64,000 nucleotides of DNA from positions 2,294,001 to 2,358,000 of the forward strand of contig NZ_CP116009.1 in assembly GCF_027941915.1 (NCBI RefSeq), read 5' to 3'. The first letter of the stretch is position 1, and each line of letters begins with the position of its first letter. Shown here piece by piece: positions 8,575 through 21,780 of this stretch. The notes beneath the pieces are model-generated. The model did not search any database. It saw only the letters and a program-made list of their open reading frames with translations, and was not told the origin of the DNA. The DNA comes from Ramlibacter tataouinensis. GTDB taxonomy: Bacteria; Pseudomonadota; Gammaproteobacteria; Burkholderiales; Burkholderiaceae_C. A program made the translations under genes and the position numbers.

Positions 8575-9098
8575 AGCGCCGCCACCTGCTGATCGCCGCC
8601 GGTACCGCCCCGCTCGCCACGCTGCTCGCCTGCAGCGCCGAATCCGGCGGCAGCGCCGCGTCCGTCACCCCCGCCGAGATCGACCCGGCCACCACCTGCG
8701 ACCTCGACGGCATGCTGCTGGCCGACTACCCCGGTCCGAAGGCGCAGGTGCACTACGCCGGCGTCGCCGCGCCCGTGTTCTTCTGCGACACGACGGAGAT
8801 GTTCGCGCAGCTGCTGCGGCCGGAGCAGGTCCGCCCGGTGCGCGCGGCCTTCGTGCAGGACATGGCGAAAGCGGACTGGAGCAATCCGCTCGGCCACTGG
8901 ATCGACGCCCGCACCGGCTTCTACGTGGTCGGCAGCCGGCGCCACGGCTCCATGGGGCCGACCATCGCCAGCTTCGCCGTGCGCGAGGCGGCGGAAGGAT
9001 TCGCCAAGGAATTCGGCGGCCGCACGCTCGCCTATGCCGAGGTCAAGCCCGAGATGGCCGACCTGCGCGGCGGCGCCCAGCACGACCAGCGCATGTAA
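8571..9098 (+). CDS. nosL: NosL, copper-binding lipoprotein
   Basis: NosL is an outer-membrane-anchored Cu(I) chaperone that delivers copper to apo-NosZ. The 175-residue product has a lipoprotein signal with lipobox LLAC (Cys near residue 18). The NosL motif CDLDGM, where Cys and Met are the expected copper ligands, follows, and later the MGP segment near residue 130 (HGSMGPTIASF). It overlaps nosY in an ATGA arrangement and is the last gene of the operon. Confidence 0.93.
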   Translation: MKRRHLLIAAGTAPLATLLACSAESGGSAASVTPAEIDPATTCDLDGMLLADYPGPKAQVHYAGVAAPVFFCDTTEMFAQLLRPEQVRPVRAAFVQDMAKADWSNPLGHWIDARTGFYVVGSRRHGSMGPTIASFAVREAAEGFAKEFGGRTLAYAEVKPEMADLRGGAQHDQRM

Positions 9099-9103
9099 GC
9101 CAA

Positions 9104-9125
9104 TCCTGTGCGGTAGCGCACAGGA
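9104..9125 (+). terminator. Hairpin after nosL (possible terminator)
   Basis: A 9-bp perfect stem (9104-9112 with 9117-9125) closes a four-base loop, GTAG, six bases after the nosL stop. There is no T-run, so intrinsic termination would be weak. It may instead mark the 3' end of the nos transcript together with Rho. Confidence 0.35.
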
Positions 9126-9189
9126 AATCCGGCGGGGGTCGGCTCGGGTCCCGAGCGGCGCGTTGACGAGCGACGAAGGGAGCGCCCGC

Positions 9190-10713
9190 ATGAGCCTGTC
9201 GCTAGTACGCAGCCGCGCGCTGCTCGGCCTGGAGGCCGCCCAGGTCGAAGTCGAGGTCCACCTGGCCAACGGCCTGCCCAACTTCTTCCTGGTCGGGCTG
9301 GCCGACACCGAGGTCAAGGAGGCCCGCGAGCGCGTGCGCGCCGCCCTGCTGACCAGCGGCTTCGCCTTTCCCCACAACAAGCGCATCACGGTCAACCTGG
9401 CGCCGGCCGACCTGCCCAAGGACTCGGGCCGCTTCGACCTGCCGATCGCGCTGGGCATCCTGGCCGCCAGCGGCCAGCTCGATGGCGAGCGGCTGCTGCC
9501 CTACGAGTTCGCCGGCGAGTTGTCGCTGTCCGGGGAATTGCGTCCGGTGCGCGGCGCCCTGGCCATGAGCCTCGCGCTGCAATCGGCTGGCGCGGACACG
9601 CAGCTCGTGCTGCCTGCGGGCAGCGCGGAGGAAGCGGCGCTGGTGCCCGGTGCACGGGTCTGGCGCGCCCGCCACCTGACCGACGTGGTGGCGCAGTTCC
9701 AGCGCGGCGAGCCGGTAGCCTCCGGCGAGGGCTGGCAACGCGTGCAGCGCCGGCCCCCCAGCGCGCCGGCCGCCTACCCCGACCTGGCGGACGTGAAGGG
9801 CCAGGGCGGCGCCAAGCGGGCCCTGGAGATCGCGGCGGCCGGCTCGCACAGCCTGCTGCTGGTCGGCCCGCCGGGCTCGGGCAAATCGATGCTGGCGCAG
9901 CGCTTTGCCGGGCTGCTGCCGCCGATGGAGGTGCAGGAAGCGCTGGAGAGCGCCGCCATCGCCAGCCTGGCCGGCCGGTTCGGCCTGGAGCGCTGGGCGG
10001 TGCGCCCGACCTGCGCGCCGCACCACTCCGCCAGCGCGGTGGCGCTGGTGGGCGGCGGCTCCCCGCCGCGGCCGGGCGAGATCTCGCTGGCGCACCGCGG
10101 CGTGCTGTTCCTCGATGAGCTGCCCGAGTTCCCGCGCGCGGCGCTCGAGGCCTTGCGCGAACCGCTGGAGACCGGGCACATCACCATCGCGCGGGCGGCG
10201 CGCCGGGCCGAGTTCCCGGCCCGGTTCCAGTTCATCGCGGCCATGAACCCCTGCCCCTGCGGTTGGCTGGGCGCGCCGCACCGGGCCTGCCGCTGCGGAC
10301 CCGACCAGGTCAGCCGCTACCAGTCGCGCCTGTCCGGCCCGCTGCTCGATCGCATCGACCTGCAGGTGGAGGTGCCGGCCGTCACGCCGCACGAGTTGCT
10401 GGCGGCGCCGGCGGGCGAAGGCACGGCGGCCGTGCGCGCGCGTTGCCTGGCGGCGCGCGAGCGGGCCCTGGCGCGGCAGGGCAAGCCGAACCAGGCGCTG
10501 GAGGGCGCCGAGGTGGACACGCACGCGCGCCTGCTGCCGGCTTCGGCCGCCTTCCTCGACCACGCCGCCGCGCGCCTGGCCTGGAGCGCGCGGGCCACCC
10601 ACCGGGTGCTGAAGGTCGCGCGCACCATTGCCGACCTGGCGGCGGCGAGCGACGTCGAAGTGGCCCACGTGGCCGAGGCAGTGCAGTACCGGCGCGGGCT
10701 GCAGGGCCACTGA
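9190..10713 (+). CDS. comM: YifB/ComM-family Mg-chelatase-like AAA+ ATPase
   Basis: Members of this family act as DNA helicases that promote branch migration during integration of incoming DNA in natural transformation (ComM). The 507-residue product has an N-terminal ChlI-like domain (SLSLVRSRALLGLEA, then LPNFFLVGL and PADLPKDSGRFDLPIA). The AAA+ core has Walker A GPPGSGKSM (about residue 224) and Walker B LFLDELPEF, and the C-terminal Mg-chelatase domain carries the paired-cysteine segment CPCGWLGA and later CRCG. The ATG at 9190 is chosen because the conserved MSLS start is there; an upstream in-frame ATG at 9034 lies inside nosL. Confidence 0.93.
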   Translation: MSLSLVRSRALLGLEAAQVEVEVHLANGLPNFFLVGLADTEVKEARERVRAALLTSGFAFPHNKRITVNLAPADLPKDSGRFDLPIALGILAASGQLDGERLLPYEFAGELSLSGELRPVRGALAMSLALQSAGADTQLVLPAGSAEEAALVPGARVWRARHLTDVVAQFQRGEPVASGEGWQRVQRRPPSAPAAYPDLADVKGQGGAKRALEIAAAGSHSLLLVGPPGSGKSMLAQRFAGLLPPMEVQEALESAAIASLAGRFGLERWAVRPTCAPHHSASAVALVGGGSPPRPGEISLAHRGVLFLDELPEFPRAALEALREPLETGHITIARAARRAEFPARFQFIAAMNPCPCGWLGAPHRACRCGPDQVSRYQSRLSGPLLDRIDLQVEVPAVTPHELLAAPAGEGTAAVRARCLAARERALARQGKPNQALEGAEVDTHARLLPASAAFLDHAAARLAWSARATHRVLKVARTIADLAAASDVEVAHVAEAVQYRRGLQGH

Positions 10714-10723
10714 GGCGCGCCCA

Positions 10724-11710
10724 TCAGCGCGAACCCCGGCGCCGGTGCGAGCTGCCGCCGACCGCGCGCAGGCGCGGTTGTCCGTTGGAGCTGGCGCGCG
10801 CTGCGTGCGCCGGCTCCTCCACCGGCTCACCGGCCGTGCGCTTGCGCGTGTCCTCGGCCGCCCGGGCGAAGGCGGCGGCGAACAGCAGCACGCCGGAGGA
10901 GAAGTAGATCCACATCAGCACCGCCACCAGCGAGCCGGCGGCGCCGTAGGCCGACACCACGGCGGCGGTGGACAGGTACCAGGCCAGCAATTGCCGCCCC
11001 AGGCTGAACAGGATGGCGCCGACCAGCGCGCCGAGCAGCAGGAAGCGCGTGGCGGGCTTGGGCCCGGCGCTCAGGCGCATCAGGGCCACGAACAGCAGCG
11101 TCCACAGGCCCAGCACCATCGCCTCGTTCAACAGCCGCAGCAGGGTCTCCAGCAGCAGGAAGTCGCCGAGCGAGGCGGAGAACACCGACAGCAGGGTACT
11201 GGCCACCGTCGATGCCACCACCAGGAAGCCGAAGGCCAGGATGTAGGCCAGGCCGCGCAGCCGCAGGCTGGCGGTGAGCCACCACGCGGAGCCGACCCTT
11301 GCCTGCCGGCCTTGCGACCAGATCTCGGCGAGGGCCTGCTGCAGCTCGCCGAACACGCCGGTGGCGCCGAACAGCAGCACGCCGAAGCCGATCGCCGTGG
11401 CCAGCAGGCCTTCGGCCGGCTGGCGCGTGCTGGCCAGGGCCTGCTGCACCACGGCCGCGGCCTGCGGCCCCACCATCGAGCCGGCTTGGTCGACCAGGAC
11501 CTGGCTGAGCGCCTGCCGGTCCATCCACCAGCCGAACAGGCCCACCAGCACCAGCAGCAGGGGCGCCAGGCTGAGGATGCCGTAGAACGACATCGCGGCG
11601 CTCATGCGCAGGCCGCCCGCTTCGCTCCAGAGCTGCGCCGCGCGCCAGACCGGGTAAGCGGGGCGCCCTGCGCGACGCAGTCGGTGCGGGATGCGGTCGT
11701 GCCAGGCCAT
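10724..11710 (-). CDS. YihY/UPF0761-family inner-membrane protein
   Basis: The 328-residue protein belongs to the YihY/virulence factor BrkB family, for which no activity is firmly known. The typical start of the fold (AAQLWSEAGGLRMSAAMSFYG) is followed by six membrane spans between about residues 35 and 285. A charged, Arg/Ser-rich C-terminal tail of about 45 residues, probably cytoplasmic, ends in HRRRGSR. It converges on comM with a 10-bp gap and lies 74 bp downstream of metH on the same strand, so it could be read through from metH. Confidence 0.88.
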   Translation of the reverse strand: MAWHDRIPHRLRRAGRPAYPVWRAAQLWSEAGGLRMSAAMSFYGILSLAPLLLVLVGLFGWWMDRQALSQVLVDQAGSMVGPQAAAVVQQALASTRQPAEGLLATAIGFGVLLFGATGVFGELQQALAEIWSQGRQARVGSAWWLTASLRLRGLAYILAFGFLVVASTVASTLLSVFSASLGDFLLLETLLRLLNEAMVLGLWTLLFVALMRLSAGPKPATRFLLLGALVGAILFSLGRQLLAWYLSTAAVVSAYGAAGSLVAVLMWIYFSSGVLLFAAAFARAAEDTRKRTAGEPVEEPAHAARASSNGQPRLRAVGGSSHRRRGSR

Positions 11711-11784
11711 GCCGCCAGCATCGAAGGCCGGCGCGGCATCCGCTATCGGCCGCGCATGGAAGGCGCGGTCGGAGGCCGCCGACG

Positions 11785-14508
<2,724 letters not shown>

Positions 14509-14510
14509 CT

Positions 14511-14556
14511 GCTCACCTTCGTCGGGGTGCGGCCGGGGGCCGCGGTCGAGGTGAGC
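14511..14556 (-). promoter_or_regulatory. Putative anti-Shine-Dalgarno switch helix of the metH riboswitch
   Basis: On the minus strand GCTCACCT (14556-14549), the 3' strand of the riboswitch pseudoknot, is the exact complement of AGGTGAGC (14518-14511), which contains the metH Shine-Dalgarno. The 30-nt loop between them holds its own perfect hairpin (6-bp stem, 14529-14534 with 14538-14543). Pairing would hide the ribosome site; SAH binding would occupy the first strand and free it. The complementarity is seen, the mechanism inferred. Confidence 0.65.
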
Positions 14557-14617
14557 GCCGTTGGGAAGGGTCTCAAGCCTGACGCCGGGCTGGGCCGGCG
14601 CTGCAACGCTCCTTGAG
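14548..14617 (-). ncRNA. S-adenosylhomocysteine (SAH) riboswitch upstream of metH
   Basis: Read on the minus strand, the leader contains the hallmark segments of the SAH riboswitch: AAGGAGCGTTGCAGC, then CAGGCTTGAGA, then CCCAACGGCGCTCACC. The expected helices form. P1 is CTCAAG with CTTGAG. P2 is GCGCCGG with CCGGCGT. The H-type pseudoknot is GAGCG (plus-strand 14607-14611) with CGCTC (14553-14557). This class is known upstream of metH and ahcY genes in proteobacteria and switches expression on when SAH accumulates. It ends about 40 nt before the metH start. Confidence 0.85.
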
Positions 14618-14691
14618 AGCGTGTCATTCTAGCTTCTGGCCCACCGGCGAAAATAACCCGAACCCCGCTACTTTCTTTTCAGGAGATCTGC

Positions 14692-15681
14692 ATGTCCCGC
14701 CTTCTGCGCCGCCGCGGCGTCCTTGCCCTCGGTCCTGCCGCCCTGCTGGCGGCCGCCTGGCCGCTGGGGGCGCTGGCCCAGCCGGGCGGACCGGCCCTGC
14801 GCATCCTGGTGGGCTTTCCGCCGGGCGGCGGCAGCGACGCGATCGCCCGGGTGCTGGCCGAGAAGCTGGAGGGTTTCCTGGGCCAGCCGGTGGTGGTGGA
14901 GAACCGGGCCGGCGCCGGCGGCCAGATCGCGGCGCAGGCGCTCAAGGCCGCGGCAGCGGACGGCCGCACCGTGTTCCTGTCGCACGACCACAGCATCTCG
15001 ATCCTGCCGCTGGTGATCCGCAACCCCGGCTTCGATCCGGCCCGGGACTTCGTGCCGGTGGCCGGCTTCGCCACCTTCGTCAACGCGCTGGCGCTGTCGG
15101 GCGGCACGCCGGCCCAGTCGCTGCCCGAGTACGTGCAGTGGGTGCGCAGCCAGGGCGGCGGCCGCGGCAACGTGGGCGTGCCGGCGCCGGCCTCGGTGCC
15201 CGAGTTCCTGGTCAAGCTGATCGGCGAGAAGTTCGGGCTCGACCTGCAGGCGGCACCGTACCGCGGCAGCGCGCCGATGATGGCCGACATGCTGGGCAAC
15301 CAGATCAGCGCCGGCGTCGGCTCGATCCCCGATTTCATCGAGAACCACAAGGCCGGCAAGATCCGGGTGGTGGCGGTGATGGGCCGCTCGCGCCAGGCGG
15401 CGGTGCCCGACGCGCCCACGTTCGCCGAGCTGGGCCTGTCCGGCTTCGAGGAAGTGCCCTACTACGGCCTGTTCGCGCCGGCCGGCACGCCGCAAGCGGC
15501 GATCGACCGCATCGGCGCCGCCGTGGCCAAGGCGGTCGCCCTGCCCGACGTGCGCGAGCGCCTCACGACCATGGGGCTGACGGTGGGCTACATGCCGCAG
15601 CCGCAGCTCGCGGCGCGCGAGCGGGCCTACTCGCAGGCCTGGGCGAAGATCATCAAGGCCAGCGGGTTCACGCCGCAGTGA
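14692..15681 (+). CDS. Bug/TctC-family periplasmic solute-binding protein
   Basis: This is a tripartite tricarboxylate transporter receptor-type protein of the Bug family, greatly expanded in Burkholderiales; such proteins bind small carboxylates or amides in the periplasm. The 329-residue product has an Arg-rich N-terminus and a signal peptide ending GALAQ. Conserved stretches include [26 protein letters not shown], and the late [10 protein letters not shown] and [10 protein letters not shown]. No TctA/TctB membrane genes are next to it, so it is an orphan receptor. It sits on the opposite strand between the two halves of metH; a Shine-Dalgarno CAGGAG precedes its ATG. Confidence 0.9.
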   Translation: MSRLLRRRGVLALGPAALLAAAWPLGALAQPGGPALRILVGFPPGGGSDAIARVLAEKLEGFLGQPVVVENRAGAGGQIAAQALKAAAADGRTVFLSHDHSISILPLVIRNPGFDPARDFVPVAGFATFVNALALSGGTPAQSLPEYVQWVRSQGGGRGNVGVPAPASVPEFLVKLIGEKFGLDLQAAPYRGSAPMMADMLGNQISAGVGSIPDFIENHKAGKIRVVAVMGRSRQAAVPDAPTFAELGLSGFEEVPYYGLFAPAGTPQAAIDRIGAAVAKAVALPDVRERLTTMGLTVGYMPQPQLAARERAYSQAWAKIIKASGFTPQ

Positions 15682-15685
15682 TGTC

Positions 15686-16732
15686 TCAGGCCGCTTCCTT
15701 GTAGAAGAAATCGCGCTGCCGGCTCCGCGCCGGCAGCGGCGCCACCGCCTCGCCGATCGCCTGGATGTGGGCCGGCGTGGTGCCGCAGCAGCCGCCGACG
15801 ATGTTGACCAGGCCCTCGGCGGCGAACTCGCGCAGCAGCCGCGAGGTGACCTCGGGCGTCTCGTCGAAGCCGGTCTCGCTCATGGGATTCGGCAGGCCGG
15901 CGTTGGGGTAGCAGCTGATGAAGGTGTCCGGCGCGGCCTTGGCCAGCTCCTGGATGTAGGGCCGCATCAGCGCGGCGCCCAGCGCGCAGTTCAGGCCGAC
16001 CGCCAGCGGCTGCGCATGGCGCACGCTGTGCCAGAAGGCGGTCACGGTCTGGCCGCTGAGGATGCGGCCGGAGGCATCGGTCACGGTGCCGCTGATGATC
16101 ACCGGCAGGCGCTCGCCGCTGGCCTCGAAGTACTCGTCGATGGCGAACAGCGCCGCCTTGGCGTTGAGCGTGTCGAAGATGGTCTCGACCAGCAGCAGGT
16201 CGACCCCGCCCTCCACCAGCGCCTCGACCTGCTCGTAGTAGGCCGCGCGCAACTGCTCGAAATCGACGTTGCGCGCGCCGGGGTCGTTGACGTCGGGGCT
16301 GATGCTGGCCGTGCGCGGCGTCGGGCCGAGCGCGCCGGCGACGAAGCGGGGGTGATCGGGCGTGCTGAACTTGTCCGCCGCTTCGCGCGCGATGCGGGCG
16401 GCGGCCAGGTTCTGTTCGCGCGCGACCGGAGCCAGGCCGTAATCGTCCTGCGCGATCGCGTTGGCGCCGAAGGTGTTGGTCTCGATGATGTCGGCGCCGG
16501 CCGCGAGGAAGCCCTCGTGGATGTCGCGGATCACCTGCGGCTGCGTCAGCACCAGCAGGTCGCTGTTGTTGCGCACGTCCTTCGGGTGGTCCCGGAAGCG
16601 CTCGCCGCGGTAGTCGGCCTCGGTCAGCTTCAGGCGCTGGATCATGGTGCCCATCGCCCCGTCCAGGATGAGGATGCGCTGCTCGAGCAGGGCCGGCAAC
16701 GCCTGGCCGCGGGTATAGGCTGGGAACTTCAT
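15686..16732 (-). CDS. metH: Methionine synthase homocysteine-binding part (split MetH)
   Basis: This 348-residue protein is the N-terminal homocysteine S-methyltransferase barrel of MetH. It shows the family start [13 protein letters not shown], the segment ETNTFGAN, and the zinc-binding cysteines in GLNC and GGCCGTTP. It lacks the folate, cobalamin and activation modules, which are in the separate gene at 11785-14508. The two genes are on the same strand but separated by an opposite-strand tctC gene, so they cannot form a simple operon. It diverges from recQ across about 60 bp and has no riboswitch of its own. Confidence 0.95.
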   Translation of the reverse strand: MKFPAYTRGQALPALLEQRILILDGAMGTMIQRLKLTEADYRGERFRDHPKDVRNNSDLLVLTQPQVIRDIHEGFLAAGADIIETNTFGANAIAQDDYGLAPVAREQNLAAARIAREAADKFSTPDHPRFVAGALGPTPRTASISPDVNDPGARNVDFEQLRAAYYEQVEALVEGGVDLLLVETIFDTLNAKAALFAIDEYFEASGERLPVIISGTVTDASGRILSGQTVTAFWHSVRHAQPLAVGLNCALGAALMRPYIQELAKAAPDTFISCYPNAGLPNPMSETGFDETPEVTSRLLREFAAEGLVNIVGGCCGTTPAHIQAIGEAVAPLPARSRQRDFFYKEAA

Positions 16733-16792
16733 GGCCCGCCGATTGTAGGAACCCGGGCCTGGACGCGGGCCGGCAGGGACAATCGCGCCATC

Positions 16793-18646
<1,854 letters not shown>

Positions 18647-18671
18647 CCTCGCCCCTGCCGCCCCGCCATCC

Positions 18672-19337
18672 ATGAAGAAACTGCCCCATTGCCTGCCGCG
18701 CACCTGGGCCGGCCTGGCCCTTGCGCTGTTGTCGGCCGCCGCCTCGGCCCAGCCGGTGGCCACGCTGGTGGTGCGCGACCTGCTCACCGGCCGCGTCGAG
18801 CGGATCGCGCTGCGGTCGTTCGCGCTGGGCAACGGCGACGTGAGCTGGAGCACGGGTGACATGGTGTCGTTGGACCGGCGCATCGTCGCCTGGCGAATGG
18901 GGCAGCGCGTGTTCCGCAGCACCAAGGGCTCGCTCTGGACGGTTCCGCTGGAGCCGGGCAGCAGCGGCGAGGCCCGCATCGCGACGCCGCACGGCCGCGG
19001 CGTGGCGGGAACGATCCGCTGGAAGGTCAAGCCCGCGGCGGACGGGGAGCACACGCTGGAAGCGGACGTGTACCTCGACACGGCCGCCGGCATCTTCATG
19101 CCGAACGTCGCCGCCAGCGGCACCTGGACGGCCCGCTACGAAGGGCTGGTGCCGGTGCCGGTGGAGTCGCGCACCGTCATCCGCGGGGCCTCGAACGGCG
19201 GCCCGGGCACCGACCGGTCGGAGTCGCTGCTGGAGTGGCCCGCCATCGAGCCGCAGCGCGATGCAGCCGAGACGCCCGCCCCGGCCGACGCGCCGGCGGC
19301 GGCGCCCGCAGCGGCCACACCCCGCACATCGCCCTAG
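18672..19337 (+). CDS. Secreted protein of unknown function
   Basis: I do not recognise this 221-residue protein. It has a clear Sec signal peptide (MKKLPHCLPR, then a Leu/Ala-rich core ending SAAASAQ). A globular middle follows with many beta-prone stretches (VATLVVRDLLTGRVERIAL, WRMGQRVFRSTKGSLWTVP, GTWTARYEG), and the C-terminal tail of about 30 residues is Pro/Ala/Thr-rich. The gene starts 25 bp after recQ and converges on the AAA ATPase gene. A periplasmic or outer-surface location is inferred from the signal peptide only. Confidence 0.7.
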   Translation: MKKLPHCLPRTWAGLALALLSAAASAQPVATLVVRDLLTGRVERIALRSFALGNGDVSWSTGDMVSLDRRIVAWRMGQRVFRSTKGSLWTVPLEPGSSGEARIATPHGRGVAGTIRWKVKPAADGEHTLEADVYLDTAAGIFMPNVAASGTWTARYEGLVPVPVESRTVIRGASNGGPGTDRSESLLEWPAIEPQRDAAETPAPADAPAAAPAAATPRTSP

Positions 19338-19363
19338 CGGGCCTTGCCGCGCCAGGTGGGACT

Positions 19364-21661
19364 TCAGGTGAAGCCGATCGGCCGCAGCTCGCGCACCTCC
19401 GGCTTGATGCGGTGCTCGGCCTCCAGCTGCTCCAGGAATTCCAGCGGCCCGTAGTCGGCCGCCGCCAGGATCTGCACCTGGCGCTTGACCGCGGCGAAGT
19501 CGCCGGGGCACAGCTGGTCGAGCCGCGCCAGCCGTGAGCGCATGTCGGCCGTCAGCGCCGCCGCATGGCCGCCCAGCGCCTCGGTGACGAACATCGCTTC
19601 GCGCTGCGCCGCGGTGAGGGCCTTGAACCGGATCTTGAAGGTGAAGCGCCGCAGCGCCGCCTGGTCGATGCGGTCCATCAGGTTGGTGGTGCAGATGAAG
19701 ATGCCGGCGAAGCGCTCCATGCCCTGCAGCATCTCGTTGACCTCGGTGACCTCGTAGGTGCGCTGGGCGCCGCGCCGGTCGGACAGGAACGAATCGGCCT
19801 CGTCCAGCAGCAGCACCGCCTTCTCGGCCTCGGCCTCGCGGAACATGGCGGCCATGTTCTGTTCGGTCTCGCCCACGAACTTGCTCATCAGGTCGCTGGC
19901 CTGCTTGACCAGCAGCGGCTGGTCGAGGCTGCGCGCGATGTGCTCGGCCAGCGCGGTCTTGCCGGTGCCCGGCGGGCCGAAAAAGCACAGGGTGCCATGC
20001 CCGCGCGCCCTGAGGGCATCGACGATGCGCGGCACCTCGAAGCGGCTCTCGACGTTCAGCATCGCCAGGTCATAGGCGGTGACCGGCGGCCGCAGCGCAC
20101 CGGGCGCGCGGTTGCCCAGCGCCTGGTCGGCGTTGCGCAACTGGCGCTCGATCAGGCTTTCGGCCGATACGCCAGCGCTTTCGGCCAGCCCGGCAAAGCG
20201 AACCGCGGTGCGGATCTGCGCCGGCGTCAGCCCCTTGCGCGCGGTCAGCCGGGCCACGAAGTCCTCGGACACCGCCACCCCTTCCAGCGTCTTGCGCACC
20301 AGGCCCTCGCGCGCGCCGGGCGGCGGCGACTTCAGCTCCAGGTGGTAGGCGAAGCGGCGCCGGAACGCCGGGTCGATCTGCTCGATGCGGTTGGTCACCC
20401 ACAGGGTGGGGACCGGGTTGGATTCCAGGATCTGGTTGACCCACGCCTTGCCGCTGACGCTGTGGTTCGACGGCGCCGCCACCTGATCGGCCCGCGCCAT
20501 GAGTTGCGCGGCTTCCGAGCTGATCGGCGGAAACACGTCCTCCACCTCGTCGAACAGCAGCGCGGCGCGGGCGCTGCCCTTGAGGAACACCTGGGCGATC
20601 TGCAGCGAGCGGTAGCGGTCGCGCCCCGAGAGCGAGTTGCCGTCGCGGTCGGCGTACTCCACCTCGAACAGCTCCAGCCCGGCGGCCTGCGCCACCACCT
20701 TGGCCAGTTCGGTCTTGCCGGTGCCGGGCGGGCCGTACAGCAGCACGTTGACGCCCGGCTCCTTGCGCTCCACCGCATTGCGCAGCAGCGCGCACAGCAC
20801 CTGGGCGTCGTCATGCACGAAGCCGAAATCGGCCAGCATGAGGCCGCTCTTGCTGCTGGGCCGGGTGAACACCGCCATCAGCTCGTTCTGGTTGCGGTAC
20901 TCGCGCATCAGCACCGGCGGCAGCTTTTCGCTGACCTTCATCAGGTCGGCCAGGTCGGTGATGTTGTGCTCGGAGATCAGGTTCTCCACCAGCCCGATGC
21001 GCTCCAGCCGCGAGCCGGCGCGCAGCGCCTCGCCGACGTCGGCGGCGTTGACGCCGGCCAGTTCGGCGATGGCGGCATAAGCCTCGGGCGCGTTGTTGAC
21101 CTTGAACTCGACCAGGATGCTGCGCAGGTCGCGCTGGTAGCGCGCCAGGGTGCCGTACAGCAGCAGGGCACGCTCGGCCCGGTTGAGCTGCAGCAGGCCG
21201 GCCAGCGCGTCGATGTTCTTCTCCACCAGCGTGGACTGCTTCTTCAGGGCGCGGGTCAGCCACTCGCCGGTGGCGGCCAGCACCGACAGCAGGTCCTTGG
21301 GCTGGTCCTTCGCGTACTCGTCGAGGTAGAAGAACAGCGTGCCCTCCTCGTACGGCCCGCGCCAGACGCCGTGCCGCTCCAGGAAGTCGGCGGTGGACAG
21401 CTGCTCGTGGCCGCGCCAGAACTCGTTGTCCTTGCAGCGGCGGCCGAGGAACTCGCGCAGGCGGGCCAGCGCCGGCGCCGGCCACACCAGGTGCCGCCCG
21501 GCCAGCGACAGCAGGCCATTGAGGTCGCGCCGGACGTTGAACTTGCCGCCCTGCTTGGCCGCCAGCGTCAGCACGAAATGCGAGCACATCAGGTCCAGCA
21601 CCGGCGCGTCCTTCAGACCGGGTGACACCAGCACTTGCGCATCGACCGTTCGCTTGACCAT
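19364..21661 (-). CDS. Protein with two AAA+ ATPase domains
   Basis: This 765-residue cytoplasmic protein has an N-terminal region of about 280 residues without a domain I recognise, followed by two AAA+ modules. The first has Walker A GPPGTGKTELAK (about residue 309) and Walker B LLFDEVEDVF. The second has Walker A GPPGTGKTALAEH (about residue 558), Walker B LLLDEADSFLSDRR and a sensor-1-like CTTN. Both look catalytically complete. The ATG at 21661 follows a TGGAGG Shine-Dalgarno. Double AAA rings of this kind remodel proteins, but the substrate cannot be read from the sequence. It diverges from the threonine ammonia-lyase gene. Confidence 0.85.
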   Translation of the reverse strand: MVKRTVDAQVLVSPGLKDAPVLDLMCSHFVLTLAAKQGGKFNVRRDLNGLLSLAGRHLVWPAPALARLREFLGRRCKDNEFWRGHEQLSTADFLERHGVWRGPYEEGTLFFYLDEYAKDQPKDLLSVLAATGEWLTRALKKQSTLVEKNIDALAGLLQLNRAERALLLYGTLARYQRDLRSILVEFKVNNAPEAYAAIAELAGVNAADVGEALRAGSRLERIGLVENLISEHNITDLADLMKVSEKLPPVLMREYRNQNELMAVFTRPSSKSGLMLADFGFVHDDAQVLCALLRNAVERKEPGVNVLLYGPPGTGKTELAKVVAQAAGLELFEVEYADRDGNSLSGRDRYRSLQIAQVFLKGSARAALLFDEVEDVFPPISSEAAQLMARADQVAAPSNHSVSGKAWVNQILESNPVPTLWVTNRIEQIDPAFRRRFAYHLELKSPPPGAREGLVRKTLEGVAVSEDFVARLTARKGLTPAQIRTAVRFAGLAESAGVSAESLIERQLRNADQALGNRAPGALRPPVTAYDLAMLNVESRFEVPRIVDALRARGHGTLCFFGPPGTGKTALAEHIARSLDQPLLVKQASDLMSKFVGETEQNMAAMFREAEAEKAVLLLDEADSFLSDRRGAQRTYEVTEVNEMLQGMERFAGIFICTTNLMDRIDQAALRRFTFKIRFKALTAAQREAMFVTEALGGHAAALTADMRSRLARLDQLCPGDFAAVKRQVQILAAADYGPLEFLEQLEAEHRIKPEVRELRPIGFT

Positions 21662-21780
21662 GGGGGGCGGCCTCCAGTGAATGTCCTGCCTGGACACGCG
21701 GCGCCTACGATAACCCGGGTTCATCGGCCGTGGAAGGCACGGCGCATCGCCCGGGGCTGTCGGCGGCCTGACAATGCGCC

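Noticed and set aside
16733-16792. A cobalamin or SAH riboswitch before the first metH part
   Set aside because: Only about 60 bp separate the divergent starts and none of the conserved segments is present.
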